Assembly: GCF_050436995.1 (NCBI RefSeq)
Contig: NC_134757.1
Location: forward strand, 4,724,501 to 4,788,500
DNA: 64,000 bases
Reading direction: 5' to 3'
Origin: Anticarsia gemmatalis
Lineage: Eukaryota > Arthropoda > Insecta > Lepidoptera > Erebidae
Each line of letters starts with the position of its first letter. Positions within the stretch are counted from its first letter, which is position 1. A program made the position numbers and the translations under genes. The notes beneath the pieces are model-generated. The model made no database searches, was not told the origin of the DNA, and saw only the letters and a list, made by a program, of their open reading frames with translations. Positions 50,188 through 62,430 of the stretch are shown here, one piece after another.

Positions 50188-51137
50188 TTGGAAACCCTGC
50201 TCAAAGTGACATATCACTTCCTAGATGTTTGTATTTAATTGGTTTCCTAGTTTATAGCTGTTTACGCTATGCCAACAATGTTAATTGAAGTTAAAAATAA
50301 ATAGCCACGTGGCCAACTGGAAACATTTGTTGCGCAACAAAAACGTTTGCTAATTCTATTGACATGAAACTTTGTTTTTTAAGGTAATTTCGTTTTAATC
50401 AATCCTAGTAGTAATATCATACTAAGACTGTATTTCATACCGAAGCCTCTTAAATAATTTAAAGTCTTTTCACTTGCAACATATAATATGAAACATGTTG
50501 CGCAACATTTATATTGTATTTTGATTGCTCTATTTGTATACCTACTTGTGGGCTACTGTGTACTAATTAGTAAAAAATATGTGGTTTTATTATTCGGATA
50601 TCACTTTTCAGACAATACCGGTTTATAATATTTAAAAATAGTCATTAATAAAGTTTGTCTAACAAATTCCAGATAAATAAAAATGTAGAGCACTTTTCGA
50701 ATTATAATATCGTTTTGCGAACAATAGCAACTGAGTCATAATTAGATTGAAGCGCTGGAGGCCATCGGTATTGACCCAAATATTATCACCCTATCTATAG
50801 CATCCTATTCACAATGTTCTACCAAATTGTAGGGCGATATCACAGCTCAGAATATAATGCAATTCCAAATATCAGCTGCAGAATCATATCGTTCGAAATA
50901 AAACGGCTTTGAACCGAATTTTCGTGTCCAATGCATATTTAAACTTGATTCGAAGTATTCAAACCGTGATTGTGATTCCTCCAGCGATTTGCGAAGGACT
51001 TTCTAATACTTGTTGGGATGACTTTAGTTAGAACTTCAGACTTCTCAGTCGTAAGCGGTTTGTTTGACTTTTGAGTTTAGCCGACTAGTTTATCTAAAAC
51101 TAGGTGGGTATAAACGACTGTTTCAAGGTGGCTTATA
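50188..51137. other. Non-coding stretch, nothing recognised
   Basis: AT-rich; no features seen. Confidence 0.45.
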
Positions 51138-51247
51138 CCCCCGGTCCCTGAGTATATTTAGCGGTAGTTTATTTATTCAATAGCGTTTTTTATATGAGTT
51201 TAAATTAATAGATAAACTACCGCTCAATGTACCACAGAAACCGGGGG
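51138..51247. mobile_element. MITE family C, foldback copy 2
   Basis: Arms CCCCCGGTCCCTGAGTATAT, GCGGTAGTTTAT and ATAAACTACCGC, CAGAAACCGGGGG. The centre has GCGTTTTTTATATGAGTTT as in copy 1. The right arm has lost a few bases near TTAATAGATA. Confidence 0.88.
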
Positions 51248-54200
51248 TTAGTGATGTTATTATGTGTATGCGATATGCATGATTTGGTAATAAGACACTT
51301 ACATATAAGCTTGTAACTAAATATTACAAGGTCTTTTCACTGATTTTCCTTAGATAAAGAGTACGTCTACGGTGTATGTGTGCGTGTTTATTGAATAGGC
51401 ACGTAGGAGACTATAGGTACAAAGATTTCAAAGTTCAAAAGTCAACGCTCAGTGCTTCCCACTGGCAACGAACAGGAAAATATTTCACAAGATCGCTATA
51501 AGAATTCAGCAACAGTTGCCTCTCAGTAACACCTACACTATTAAATGAGGTGAACTATTATTACTCTCAACTAAACGTTAGTTAAACATTACAGTTGATT
51601 TACTAAAACATGATCAAAATATTAACGGCCCGTTAAATCCTTTGTGTTTACTAGTTAAACGCGTTGCCAATTACTTAGAATTTGCATTTTGAAATGAACC
51701 TATAACGGTGCACCTTTGATAATATCGGCTCTTCGTCAATATAATGAAGTGGAATACACTAATCAAGCTCGTTCGCATGTCTATATTAGCATAATTGGAT
51801 GTGCGAGTCGCTCGTCCGAACTGAATATGGATTAAACAGAGATTCACAGGAAGTGCGAATGATAACCCAAATACTAGATTGCATTGCTATAGTTAACGAA
51901 TTCACTGCGATAGTTGAGCTTGTACTATATGATAATAAGGTTTTGTATATGATTTGATTCGGAACCTTTTACCAACGCAATCATAAATAAATATATATTG
52001 GACGTCTTACACATGGTCATTTGATTCCAAACTAAGCAGAGCTAGTACTATGGTAACCAAATAACTGATAATCATACTATATACTTTTAAATAAATATTT
52101 ATATAGATACATTAACATCCAGGCTCAGAACAAATGCTCATGCTCATCACACAAAGATTTGTCCATAAACCTACCTAATATCAAAACAGAGCAGCTGAAA
52201 TCTGCGGGAAGTTTTTTTTAGGTTAATTCCTTTATTCAACAACGTGATATTGTAATACCTATCCGTGATGAGTCGATATTTCCATTTTAGTATAATTATT
52301 TAGCACCTAGGTACTAAGCATCACGTGATAACTGACTATCGACTTTCATAATAATATTATTATGACCTAAACGGTGTTAATACAAATTAGTCAACTGTAG
52401 ATTGCAGACTGCGATAACGTTTGTTGTTCCATGAATTTTACTCATTATGTTGTTCGTACAGCCCGTAAATTATGTTCCTATGTAAGACAAAAGAGTAACA
52501 CTTTTAATTAAAACATTTATACTCTGTATGGATCGATATGAAACGTCATTTTTTCAATATCTGGAACAATGGTTTCTGGGAACTAAAAAATATTTGTGCC
52601 AGTTATATTTTGCATCTCACGCCTTGTTTTTGTTTATCTCGTAAATGCATTTTTATCTTATCACAACATTATTTCAAAACCTTTGAAGTCTTTGTCAGAG
52701 CCGTCTCCGATATCTTTAGATTTAATGTTCAGAGATAAGATATGAGGTCAAACACTGATAGCGATGACGTAACAGGCCCAATGCAAGGTGCACATGTGGG
52801 AACAACAGACTACCTTCCGATATGGCGACTTCCTGTCTTTTTGTTTCTTTATCATTTGTTAGCTTAGTTGTTTTCCCTCAATAACAATTGTAAAGTATGC
52901 GGCTACAAGCTTTGTCGGCTCGTTACCGCATACTAACAATACATTCTTTTACTTAAATGGTACTGTGTATCAAAGGTAATTATATCACTGAGATTTTCAC
53001 AAATTCTTATTTCGAGTGCATTGCAACTGTGCCTGCTGAGCAGTATGCGTTGACCGGAAACCGCATCTCGCAGATAAATTTAGACGCTAAAGCGTGACGG
53101 ACATACAAAAATAACGCTGAAACAAACCGGTTAGAGGGAGAGAGGTATATTTCAGCAGTTCAGCTGCAGACTAGGCCTGCACTATTTACATGTGAATCAA
53201 CGATAATTGGGTTATTCATACGTTGCTGATAGCAGCTGAGTTTTTGACCAGTCATTCATTTGTGAAGTCAATTATGTTAGCCTTGACACAGCTTTCGATG
53301 CATTCATCGTTCCTTTATGAATTCCAAAACATGTTTTCTTTGAAACAATGGAAATACGTTTTATTATACTACAACAAAAACAACGGCCTAATTTCGGAAT
53401 TAATAGAAATGCGTTTAGATTAGTATCATGTTATCAAAATTTTCATGCTGTCTGTCTAGGAAACTAAGACCCCTTTTTTCCATTGTCCATAATCCAAATA
53501 ATATAACAAGAACCAATTTGGTAATGAGCAGATACAATTATATTAGGTGTGTTTGACATTGATAGACTAATTATATAATTGCCAGACAGTAGATACAGGT
53601 GCTCGATGTGCGTACATGTAATGTGTTTGAGTGCAAATTCGTATGATGAACCTAATTTTGAATTCAAACAGAGTCCATCTGCGTACAAAAAATTAACAAT
53701 GTAAATTGTAACAATTAATTGTAGGTATGTTTGTTTGTCACGGCACGAACAATTCACAGATTCCGCAATTAGTATTCATTACTTGTCCGGCGCCGACGGC
53801 CGGCTCCCAGGTGAGGTCCGGACACTATTGGGCTCAATGTTCCGGTGGCTCACACTGACTCACTCTGTATCCGTCCACAACAGCCTACCTCCAGGCGATT
53901 ATACACTCTACTCCCCTTTTATTAAGGACTACTACAGCGGAAAATAATTCTCGTTAGAGTTCAGCTCTATACCGCTTTTCCATTGTTATTCTAAATATGT
54001 TTTAGTGTAGTATTTTTAGACTATTCTTTTAACTTTATGTCCATGACGTAGGATGTATCGTTGACCCATATCTCTGTTTAGCATCCACTAACTATGTTTA
54101 TGCATGTGTCATTATGGAAAGGAAAATTATTAGTAAAATACGTTCTATACTGATCGGAAAGAGCTTTCATTAAAAATGTTCAATTACTCATTCGCGTGCG

Positions 54201-55732
54201 GCTTTAATATGGAGTTGGCTGTAATAATAATTTAACGGCTTCTAAGAAAAAATGTATTTAATTTGTAAAGACTTAATTCTGCTAACTAATAATTAGGAAC
54301 GACGAAAATAAAAATATATGTTTAAACGACAGTGAGTAATCTAAAACATTCGGCTGTGCATCGTAAGAAAATTTAAGATAATTCATACATACACACATAG
54401 CTTTATATCTTTATCATAATTCATTTCACATAGCGCAGGCCGATAGATTTGTTAATAATACTTACTTACAACGTTAAACTTTTATGAGGAGATTGAATTA
54501 AAGTAGAAAATACCAGCAGGTGTACAGACTGTACAGCGATAGTCGGGAATAGAGTAATATTATGTGAACCTTACATTAACGAGATAAAAGGCATCAACCA
54601 AAATTATTAGATACGTTGAAACATCTGGCGCAATTTTCACTTACTCTCTTCTCCATATACGTATATACGTGGTGCACAATATATGAAAATATTCATATAA
54701 GAAATGTGCAGACTTCGTGCAAAGTATAATATTTTCGGTCGACTTAGTGTTAGCGTATTATTTTTCCTAGAAGCTAGACTAGACCGCACTCATAAAACTA
54801 AGCACAGCGTGAAACATCGACCATACTTTTAAATAACATTGTTTATTTTTCATATCTCCTCTATGCTGTTAGAATAACGTATGTACTATTTTACACATTC
54901 TCCTTATGTCACCCGACGCTCATCAGGTTTCACTAGAACTAGTTACAGTGAACCGAAAAAATTACGAGTCTTTTTGAAGTTTGTACCAAAACAACCCTTA
55001 CTCCTTTGTGACAAAGGATTTATTACGCTGAACTGTTTGTGGTGAAGTCGTTTCGTCGTAGTTGCTTTGTAACCTTAAAAGTGCATGCTGCATTCTCGTT
55101 ACCCGCCTTTTTATATGGTCAAGTTTACTCTCCGGACTTGTTACGTGTTTCATTTAGTTTATACCAGATTGTTGCCTTTAATTCTCCTTAAAGAGAAAGT
55201 TGTCGTATTGTGTATTGCCAAACACCGAACGACAAGATAAAATTGATTGGTTAGTTACAATTTGCCAGCAAGGTTGATTAATATCTTGGTGAGACAGTTT
55301 AACTAAAATTTACGGACTTTAACGAAAGTACCAATAGTAAAATTGTATCAGTGCTGAACATAAGGCAACACATATTTAAGACATCGTAGAACATGGAACT
55401 AATTATCGCAAACTAGAGTGATTTGGCAGCCAGCCCAGACGCTTAACATTGATTGTAAGAAGACAAATATGTACAAATGTACGGCGATGTTTAGTTTGAT
55501 TACGTCACTGTCTAGCTGTCTGATATCCAATTAAGTTTGTTTCAAGAAAGATTAACTTTTCCTGGACCCTCGAGTGGCTCTCCCGAGAGATTTTCACTTA
55601 CACTTACTCAGAAGTTAGCCAGGACGTCGGACGAGGCACGACGCCGTCGAGACAATCGAGACTTAAGTTTTAGGTGAACTGTGTACAAAGAATTGAAGAA
55701 TCAAATATAACCGTGTGTCTGACCCCCGGTTT
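51248..55732. other. Long non-coding stretch
   Basis: Mostly AT-rich. The GC-rich segment 53760-53810, bounded by CACAG and CAG|GTGAGG, could be a small exon (see findings). The frames at 52538-52738, 53223-53423 and 53464-53757 lack support. Confidence 0.35.
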
Positions 55733-55836
55733 TTGAGGTACATTTAGCGGTAGTTTATCTATTCAATAGCGTCTAAACTCGTATAAAAAACACTTGAATA
55801 GATAGACTACCGCTAAATGTACTAAGAAACCGGGGG
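55733..55836. mobile_element. MITE family C, foldback copy 3, with TGA target duplication
   Basis: A 104-bp element with arms CCCCCGGTTTTTGAGGTACA, GCGGTAGTTTATCTATTCAA and their near-perfect inverse. Flanked by TGA at 55730-55732 and 55837-55839. The asymmetric centre is inverted relative to copies 1 and 2. This is the best-preserved hairpin of the three. Confidence 0.9.
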
Positions 55837-56536
55837 TGAGCTTTTTAACTCCACAGTTATTGGTTACATCAGTAATCTGTTGGTCTCCATATCAATCGAT
55901 GGAACTGAATAAATGATGCCAATGCGGTTCGTAGGTTGCGCCTTGATTTACCGTTCCACCACCTACAGCAAATGCTATTAATAACTGCAGTCAGACTTTG
56001 TAGGTTTTTAACAAATAACAGAATGATTATCAAACAGCATCATACTTTGCGTATTTGAGGGTTCCAGCGATTGGGACCGCAATAAACTGGACTTATATTT
56101 TTATTCCCAGTGACCGGGACTACACCAAAAGTGCAGTTAACAAACAACATTTTATCATTTTACGTATAACAAACTCATGCTTGCATGTAGTAGTGACAGG
56201 CCAAACATGTATTATTAAACAAAAAATACTTTGATTCATAAATATCAACTCCGACATAGAAAGAGTAGTAATCAAATAACAAGGCACTAGCTTGTTCAAT
56301 GTTAAGGAAATCAGTTTATTGGTGGTGCAGACGACTGAGTCTTTTGTCTACAACATCGATAAAGTCATTACCATACGTGGGTGCAGGGAGGTTAGTCTCA
56401 AATCGACTCATCGGCTTATTCGCTTCCGTTCGGACACTGTACTATGTGGCTTGTGTACAGCGCCGCTACGTGACCAGCAAGTTCACACGCAAAGAAGCTT
56501 TTTGCATAATTTATTAATAGGTGTGTAAAACCTTAT
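55837..56536. other. Non-coding stretch with chance ORFs
   Basis: Two overlapping frames (56292-56528) share the same bases, so at most one could be real. Neither has a domain or splice support. Confidence 0.4.
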
Positions 56537-56756
56537 TCTACTAATATTATAAATGCGAAAGTTTGTGAGTATGTTTGTATGGATGTTTGTTACTCTTTCT
56601 CGCGAATATTACTGAATCGATTACGATGAAATTTGGTATGTTGGTAGCTGAAGATCCAGAATAACATGTAGGCTACTTTTTATCCCGGAGTTCCCGAAGT
56701 ATCGGGATTTACACGGGAAGGGTTTCCACGCGGACGACGTCGAGGGCGGCCTTTAG
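56537..56756 (+). mobile_element. Helitron-like element, ATAAATGCGAAAG subfamily
   Basis: Starts TCTACTAATATTATAAATGC and carries GTTTGTTACTCTTTCTCGCG, GATGAAATTTGGTATGTTGG, AGGCTACTTTTTATCCCGGA. The 3' end is decayed (GGGCGGCCTTTAG instead of GGGC.AAAGCTAG). It pairs with the copy at 75-273. Confidence 0.8.
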
Positions 56757-57153
56757 TATTTTATAATTTACATGTTAGTGTAAATTTATGTGCTTTTAAT
56801 AGAATTGATTTATATAATCTGCACCCAGTTATTATTGAATTAGTGGTTGATTGATTAATAATGTACGAGCTTGCAGACTCTAACTACAATTAAGTCTAGA
56901 CTAGGTTAGCAATTTATATGTAAAATCAATGAACTGTAATTGTAATTAATTCAAGCATCTGATACTTTTGAATTTAATAACGTTGATAATATAGATCGAA
57001 AACTCATGTTTTGCTGCAACTTTAATTATGCAATATTTTATTGACAAACATTCCAACTAACTAATGCTTAGTAAAGTTTGTTCATCAGTAACGAGCGAAT
57101 CATAGAATTAAGAACATTTATAGAGCACATCGTTTTCATATAAATATAATTGA
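56757..57153. other. Non-coding spacer
   Basis: AT-rich sequence between two Helitron-like copies; nothing seen. Confidence 0.45.
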
Positions 57154-57401
57154 CTAGCTGACCCGCGCAACTTCGCTTGCGTCACCTAAGAGAATGGGTC
57201 AAAATTTTCCCCGTTTTTGTAACATTTTTCGTTGCTCCTAATGACCGTAGCGTGATGTTATATAGCCTATAGCCTTCCTCGATAAATGGGCTATCTAACA
57301 CTGAAAGAATTTTTCAAATCGCACCAGTTCCTGAGATTAGCGCGTTCAAACAAACAAACAAAAAAACAAACAAACTCTTCAGCTTTATTATATTAGTATA
57401 G
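57154..57401 (-). mobile_element. Helitron-like element, (TTTG)n subfamily, complete
   Basis: Bounded by A|CTAGCTGACCCGCGCAAC and ATATTAGTATAGA|T. The CAAA tract is interrupted by a C-to-A change (CAAAAAAACAAAC), and several small deletions occur in the body. Confidence 0.88.
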
Positions 57402-60400
57402 ATTAAAAAAAGCACTTACGATAACGAAGTGTATGAAATTTTCGGAATTCGTAGTAAATAATCGATGAGCTTGAAACCTTGTTGCCGTTATAAATTCATA
57501 CAAGTTAGTTGGCACCCAGACGACGCGCCGACATAACTCAACGCTGTTGTTTCACACTAACGCCAGACCTCTAATCTATTTACAATACCGTTTTAATTAC
57601 GCTACATATTAACCGACTCGAATTATAATATAAAACGAATAATTTCATATAATTTCAAGCCAAAACTAATTATTAAACTTATATTAGTTACGTATTTTTA
57701 GAAAGTAAATGTGTTACATATTTCTTTGACATGTTTTTTAAAGATTTGTATTTTGCTTTTTATTAATCATTTTAAGCACATTGCTCCAGAGTTCATTAGA
57801 TTAAATTAATTCATTGTAAGGTCTTCATAAATAGTAAACTTAATTGAGTAGAATAAAATCGTATGTAGAGACTGATTCTCGGAAAATACAGCCTTTTATT
57901 AAATTATGATAGCTATTATTAGTGCAACCAATGAGATATAATTAATTAAACAATAATTACTAACATTAATCTACCATATGCTTAACCATTAACCTATTTC
58001 GGCCAATAGAGGTGCTCCAGTAGTGTAGTGCAGTTTAGTAACTCGAGTTTCCGTCTCGATTGGACCACACTCGAGCAATCGGTACTAGTCGATACCTACT
58101 ATATATGCAGTTCAATGCATCGAGTCAATACAGTTTAAATACAAATATGTACTAACGCAGACAGTGAGGGCGGTCGGCGCGTGCGCTGCCGCCTAATATA
58201 AGCTCTAGGATTGTGGACATTGTACATAAGCGGCAGCGATTATGATTTTATTACTTTTTAATATTTATTTCGGGTTAATTTGTTTACTGAGCATATAATA
58301 GTGTACGGGATAGTCTAAATAGAGGACAATACTATAACAGATAACAGTTAAACTTGCTCTAAAGTAAAAATTTTGAAAAGATTAGAGTTGTACTGTATTT
58401 GCGGCCTAAACTGCCTTACCTTGACCGCTAAACCGCTACTAACAGCTTTACAAAAAACAGGTTTGCAAATTAGATGACATAAAGTGAGAAGTAAATAGCC
58501 GTAACAGAACATTGTGAGGATGTTGTTCATGTTTTATACATTCTATGAGTAAAGGACTCTTTGTAAACAAGTCAATACAGCTTTACTTTGAACGGAAGTC
58601 GTAAATGTCGACGGAGAGGGTGACTTGTATAACTGAGCTTCAACTTGAACATGATTGTTGACTAGACTGACTACGTAGACGGAACACTCGAAATACGGGC
58701 GAGTAAAATACGAATATATTTCTTTAATGTTGTATTTTAAGGCATGTTTGTTTGTTACGCTTTTACGGCTAAATTGCTGAATCAATTTTAATCTAATCGC
58801 TTATGTAGATATTAGAGAACCCGGTCCAAATATAGACTGGGAATAATAGTGCCAAAAAAATTCCTAAGCCACCAAAACGTAGCAACGATCAGCTATTTGA
58901 GTATTAAAAATATTATTTTCAGTCTGAATATTTTGTTTATTAAAGAATTTAGGTAGAGTGGACGAAAATGAAAAACACTTAAAATATAGTCAGGACTTAA
59001 CCAATCATTTACTTAATTCAAAGCTGATACGAACCCACTACGCACAAAACCCATTTACGCCAATCATCGCTGTTCTGTCATACATTCCGCCAATTCCTTA
59101 AACATTGTATTCAAGGTATATAAAATTATTAGATTGTAGAGTATTTTAGTCTGTACGCTTTACACTGAGTGTGCGCCCTTATTAACTAAATTTAGACGCA
59201 GGCGAGGGGGCTACCTGTATACTGCGCGTAGGACTATAACCGCTGTACACTTTCTCTCGAGGGCGTGACCCGTCCAGCTGATGGATTGACGAACACTGAC
59301 TGATCACAGCCTTATCATAAACACTTCGTAAATAGCGTAACTAATAGTACTACTTACTATTGAGACACTTATATTGAAACTGTTCCAGTTATAAGGAATT
59401 TATGCAGGACTGGCTGATATATGTGACGTGATTTGTCTATAGAGAGAGTAATTCCTTGATGGTTTAAATCATTTTATTAGCAAAGGATATGTTAAACTAT
59501 AAAATTCCGTCGTGTCTCAAAATTGAGAGTCAATAAGATACGTAACACCTGTATCAGAGAACAATAAACCCAAAACAGTATTCCTACTATCAGAGGCACA
59601 AAATCTTTCTATTTCGTTATAGATATAATCAGAGCACGGCACATGACAAACATTGTTATCCACACAAGCAACGCGACGGTGTTCCCTTTGAACGTCATTA
59701 ATTTACTTATATCGAACAGCTTTTATGACGCCAGTTTGTAGAGCATATCGGTTAGAGCTGTATTTGTAAAGGTCGGCCGGAACCCCACGCCCTTATAAAT
59801 AGATAGGCAGAACCCCCGGGGGTTGTAAAAACGCGCCAAGACACCCCACCACTAATATATCAAGATATCGGATTCCGTACGTGCTCACTTCCTGTAAGAT
59901 AGTGCAGCGAGAAGGTATTTTTAATTATCTGCCTACATTTATCTCTGTACGTTTGGCAAAATAGTGCAGAATGCTGGCTATTTTATTTGTTTACCTTGTG
60001 AGGATATTCATATCTCTACATATAGAAAGAATTTTGTAATAGAACACGCACGATTCTCAGTCTTTTTTCTATACATGCATATTTGAAGTTGTACTTAAGT
60101 TAGTTTGAACTTCCACCCCTAATTTAAAAGGCTGTTTAGTTTACATTAGTAATGGATGGTGGCGAGCGTTTCAACTGAATAAACTATAAAGCAGACCCTA
60201 ACCAAATGTTATTTGTATTCACAGTGTCGATCAGTAACGAAAGAATTGCATTTGTATACATCTTGCGGAACATTTGCTTGCAGTATACAGGTTGCACAGC
60301 ATTTCCATTAACTAGAGAAACTTTGCGACTTAAAATGTAAAACAGCCTGGTAACTTTAATTACGTCACAAGATTAAGTCAATTAAACAGAGACAGCAAAG

Positions 60401-61958
60401 AAAAGGGTGGCGAACGAAAGTTTTCCTAATCCCTGGTACTACTTTCTTGTTGGCTGAAAAATCACGTTTATGTCATAAATTATTCATATTCTTTGAAAGA
60501 AAATATTTGTGAAGCTTTAAGATAATACAAATCACTCTTTTAATTAAGCCACACGAATCAAGTTTGACTAGGCTCAGCTCTGACCCAAAACAGAGTTCTG
60601 CTATAAAATCTATGAAAGGCAGGATTTATTCACAATCACAATCATCGATATGGCAGATCGAATCCGAATAAAAGGATTTTCATCCATGACCATTACTCGG
60701 TGCTAAAAGGGCAGACAAATGACAAAAATATACAGCTCCCTAGAGACAGCGACTAGCCGAATTCCAGGCGGGCAGAGTCAGGGGCAAAGGCCTGTATACA
60801 GACACGTCGTAATATTCGTAGGTACCTCGGCGGTGCAAAGTTAAATGCTCCACGCAGTAGCCTAGTCTATTCGCTACGATGAGATTTCCAGTACACTCGG
60901 CGAGAGAAAAATGTTCGTATATTTTTCACTTTTACTTTTTGCGCTAAGATTTTTTACTCATTTAATCCGTATCTTATTTATCAAACCTTCATATTTCATC
61001 TTCTTTATCACTTTATATAATTCATTTATCTATTTACTTGAACATTTCATGAGATAAATTATTATTAAGTATTTATATTTGAGGTCAGCATAATGTTTTA
61101 TAGTATTAGGTATTATGCGTTTGTATTACGTTCGTAGAAAAAATATATACTACAAATAATATGTGAAAAAAATCCAGCTTATTTTGCAGTCAAGTGTTTC
61201 TTGAAGTGTATCGGCAATAAGATGAATGAGTAGATTACCTTGAGTGAGCATTAATGTATTGCAATAACCGTTGTTCTCGACAGTACATCAATATTATTCA
61301 ATGGATGGTTACAATACGCCATGGAGGGAAGCGATCGATTGTCGGGGTCAACGGCACGGGAACTGACCTTTGAACCAGCTGATCGAACGTTTTGTTATTT
61401 GAACTAATTTCTTTATTATAAGTAACTTTGTGTTCGTAGCGAAAGTTTTTGTTTTTTCTACTAGTTTGTTTTGATTATGGTAATTATGTTTGAATATTCA
61501 ATATGAAGTATAAACAACATGTCCATTTAAAATGCTTTATTTCTGAATACATAAAGTATTTCAAATTAACTCTAAGTATCTACCTGTCACTGATACAATT
61601 CACTTGGTCTGTATATGTAAATATCAAATAAACAAGTAATAAGGAAGAAAGTAAGAGAGAGTCACACAAATTCCGTCGTTTGTCACATCAAGTGCAATGA
61701 ATATCACCGGCATATCACTGAGATAAAAACGGAAAAAATAACTTGATTTATTAACTTACCCGTTAGCTGGGGAACGTTACACTGTCACTGTGAACAGATG
61801 TTAGTGTCGAGGACTACGTACTCAATTTCAAATGCTCATTCGCTTTTTTTGTCGCACAAGAATCGCAGTTGTTTTATGTCTGAGAAAGATGTCGGACTAA
61901 ATGACAGATGTCAGTTGAATTTTCAAATTAGCAGCCGAAAATGCAAGAGAAAATGTCT
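57402..61958. other. Long non-coding stretch with two GC-richer patches
   Basis: A CpG-rich patch at about 58165-58195 (GGGCGGTCGGCGCGTGCGCT) lies downstream of a TATATATG at 58101. TTATAAATAGATA at about 59792 precedes the palindrome AACCCCCGGGGGTT (59811-59824). Either could be a promoter, but neither leads into a supported exon. The rest is featureless. Confidence 0.3.
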
Positions 61959-62430
61959 ATGCCATCAAAAACATTCTGTAAAAACCTCAAGTCTCGCCGT
62001 AAAAAGTTGTGAGATCTATATAATACCAAGTCGATTAATCTATTTAGTCTCTACTTAAAGGACCTTCTGTCTTAAGTTATTACGTATGTTATTATCATGC
62101 CAATTTAAAAAAAAATACCTTTAAAACAAATAGACCGACCTGGCCATCGCATGATTTGATTATTAGTATGTATCACACTACACAGCACGACGAGAAGTTA
62201 ATGCTCCTGAAATGTTAATAGCGAATTTGTGTTTTCTTGCGATGACCAAGTCGATCTATTTGTTTTAAAGGTATTTTTTTTAAAATTGGCATGATAATAA
62301 CATACGTAATAACTTAAGACAGAAGGTCCTTTAAGTAGAGACTAAATAGATTAATCGACTTGGTATTATATAGATCTCACAACTTTTTACGGCGAGACTT
62401 GAGGTTTTTACAGAATGTTTTTGATGGCAT
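61959..62430. repeat. Long near-perfect inverted repeat (192-bp arms)
   Basis: The arms 61959-62150 and 62239-62430 are reverse complements with four mismatches in 192 bp. The outer 148 bp are perfect. Three of the four mismatches cluster in the innermost 20 bp, and each has C in the left arm where the inverted right arm has T. An 88-bp unique spacer separates the arms. I found no obvious target duplication at the outer ends. A transcript would fold into a hairpin of about 190 bp. It might be a foldback transposon, a recent inverted duplication, a hairpin-RNA locus or an assembly error. Confidence 0.95.

Noticed and set aside
61798..62058. 86-codon frame running into the inverted repeat
   Set aside because: It has no recognisable domain and ends inside the repeat arm; the other arm does not preserve it.
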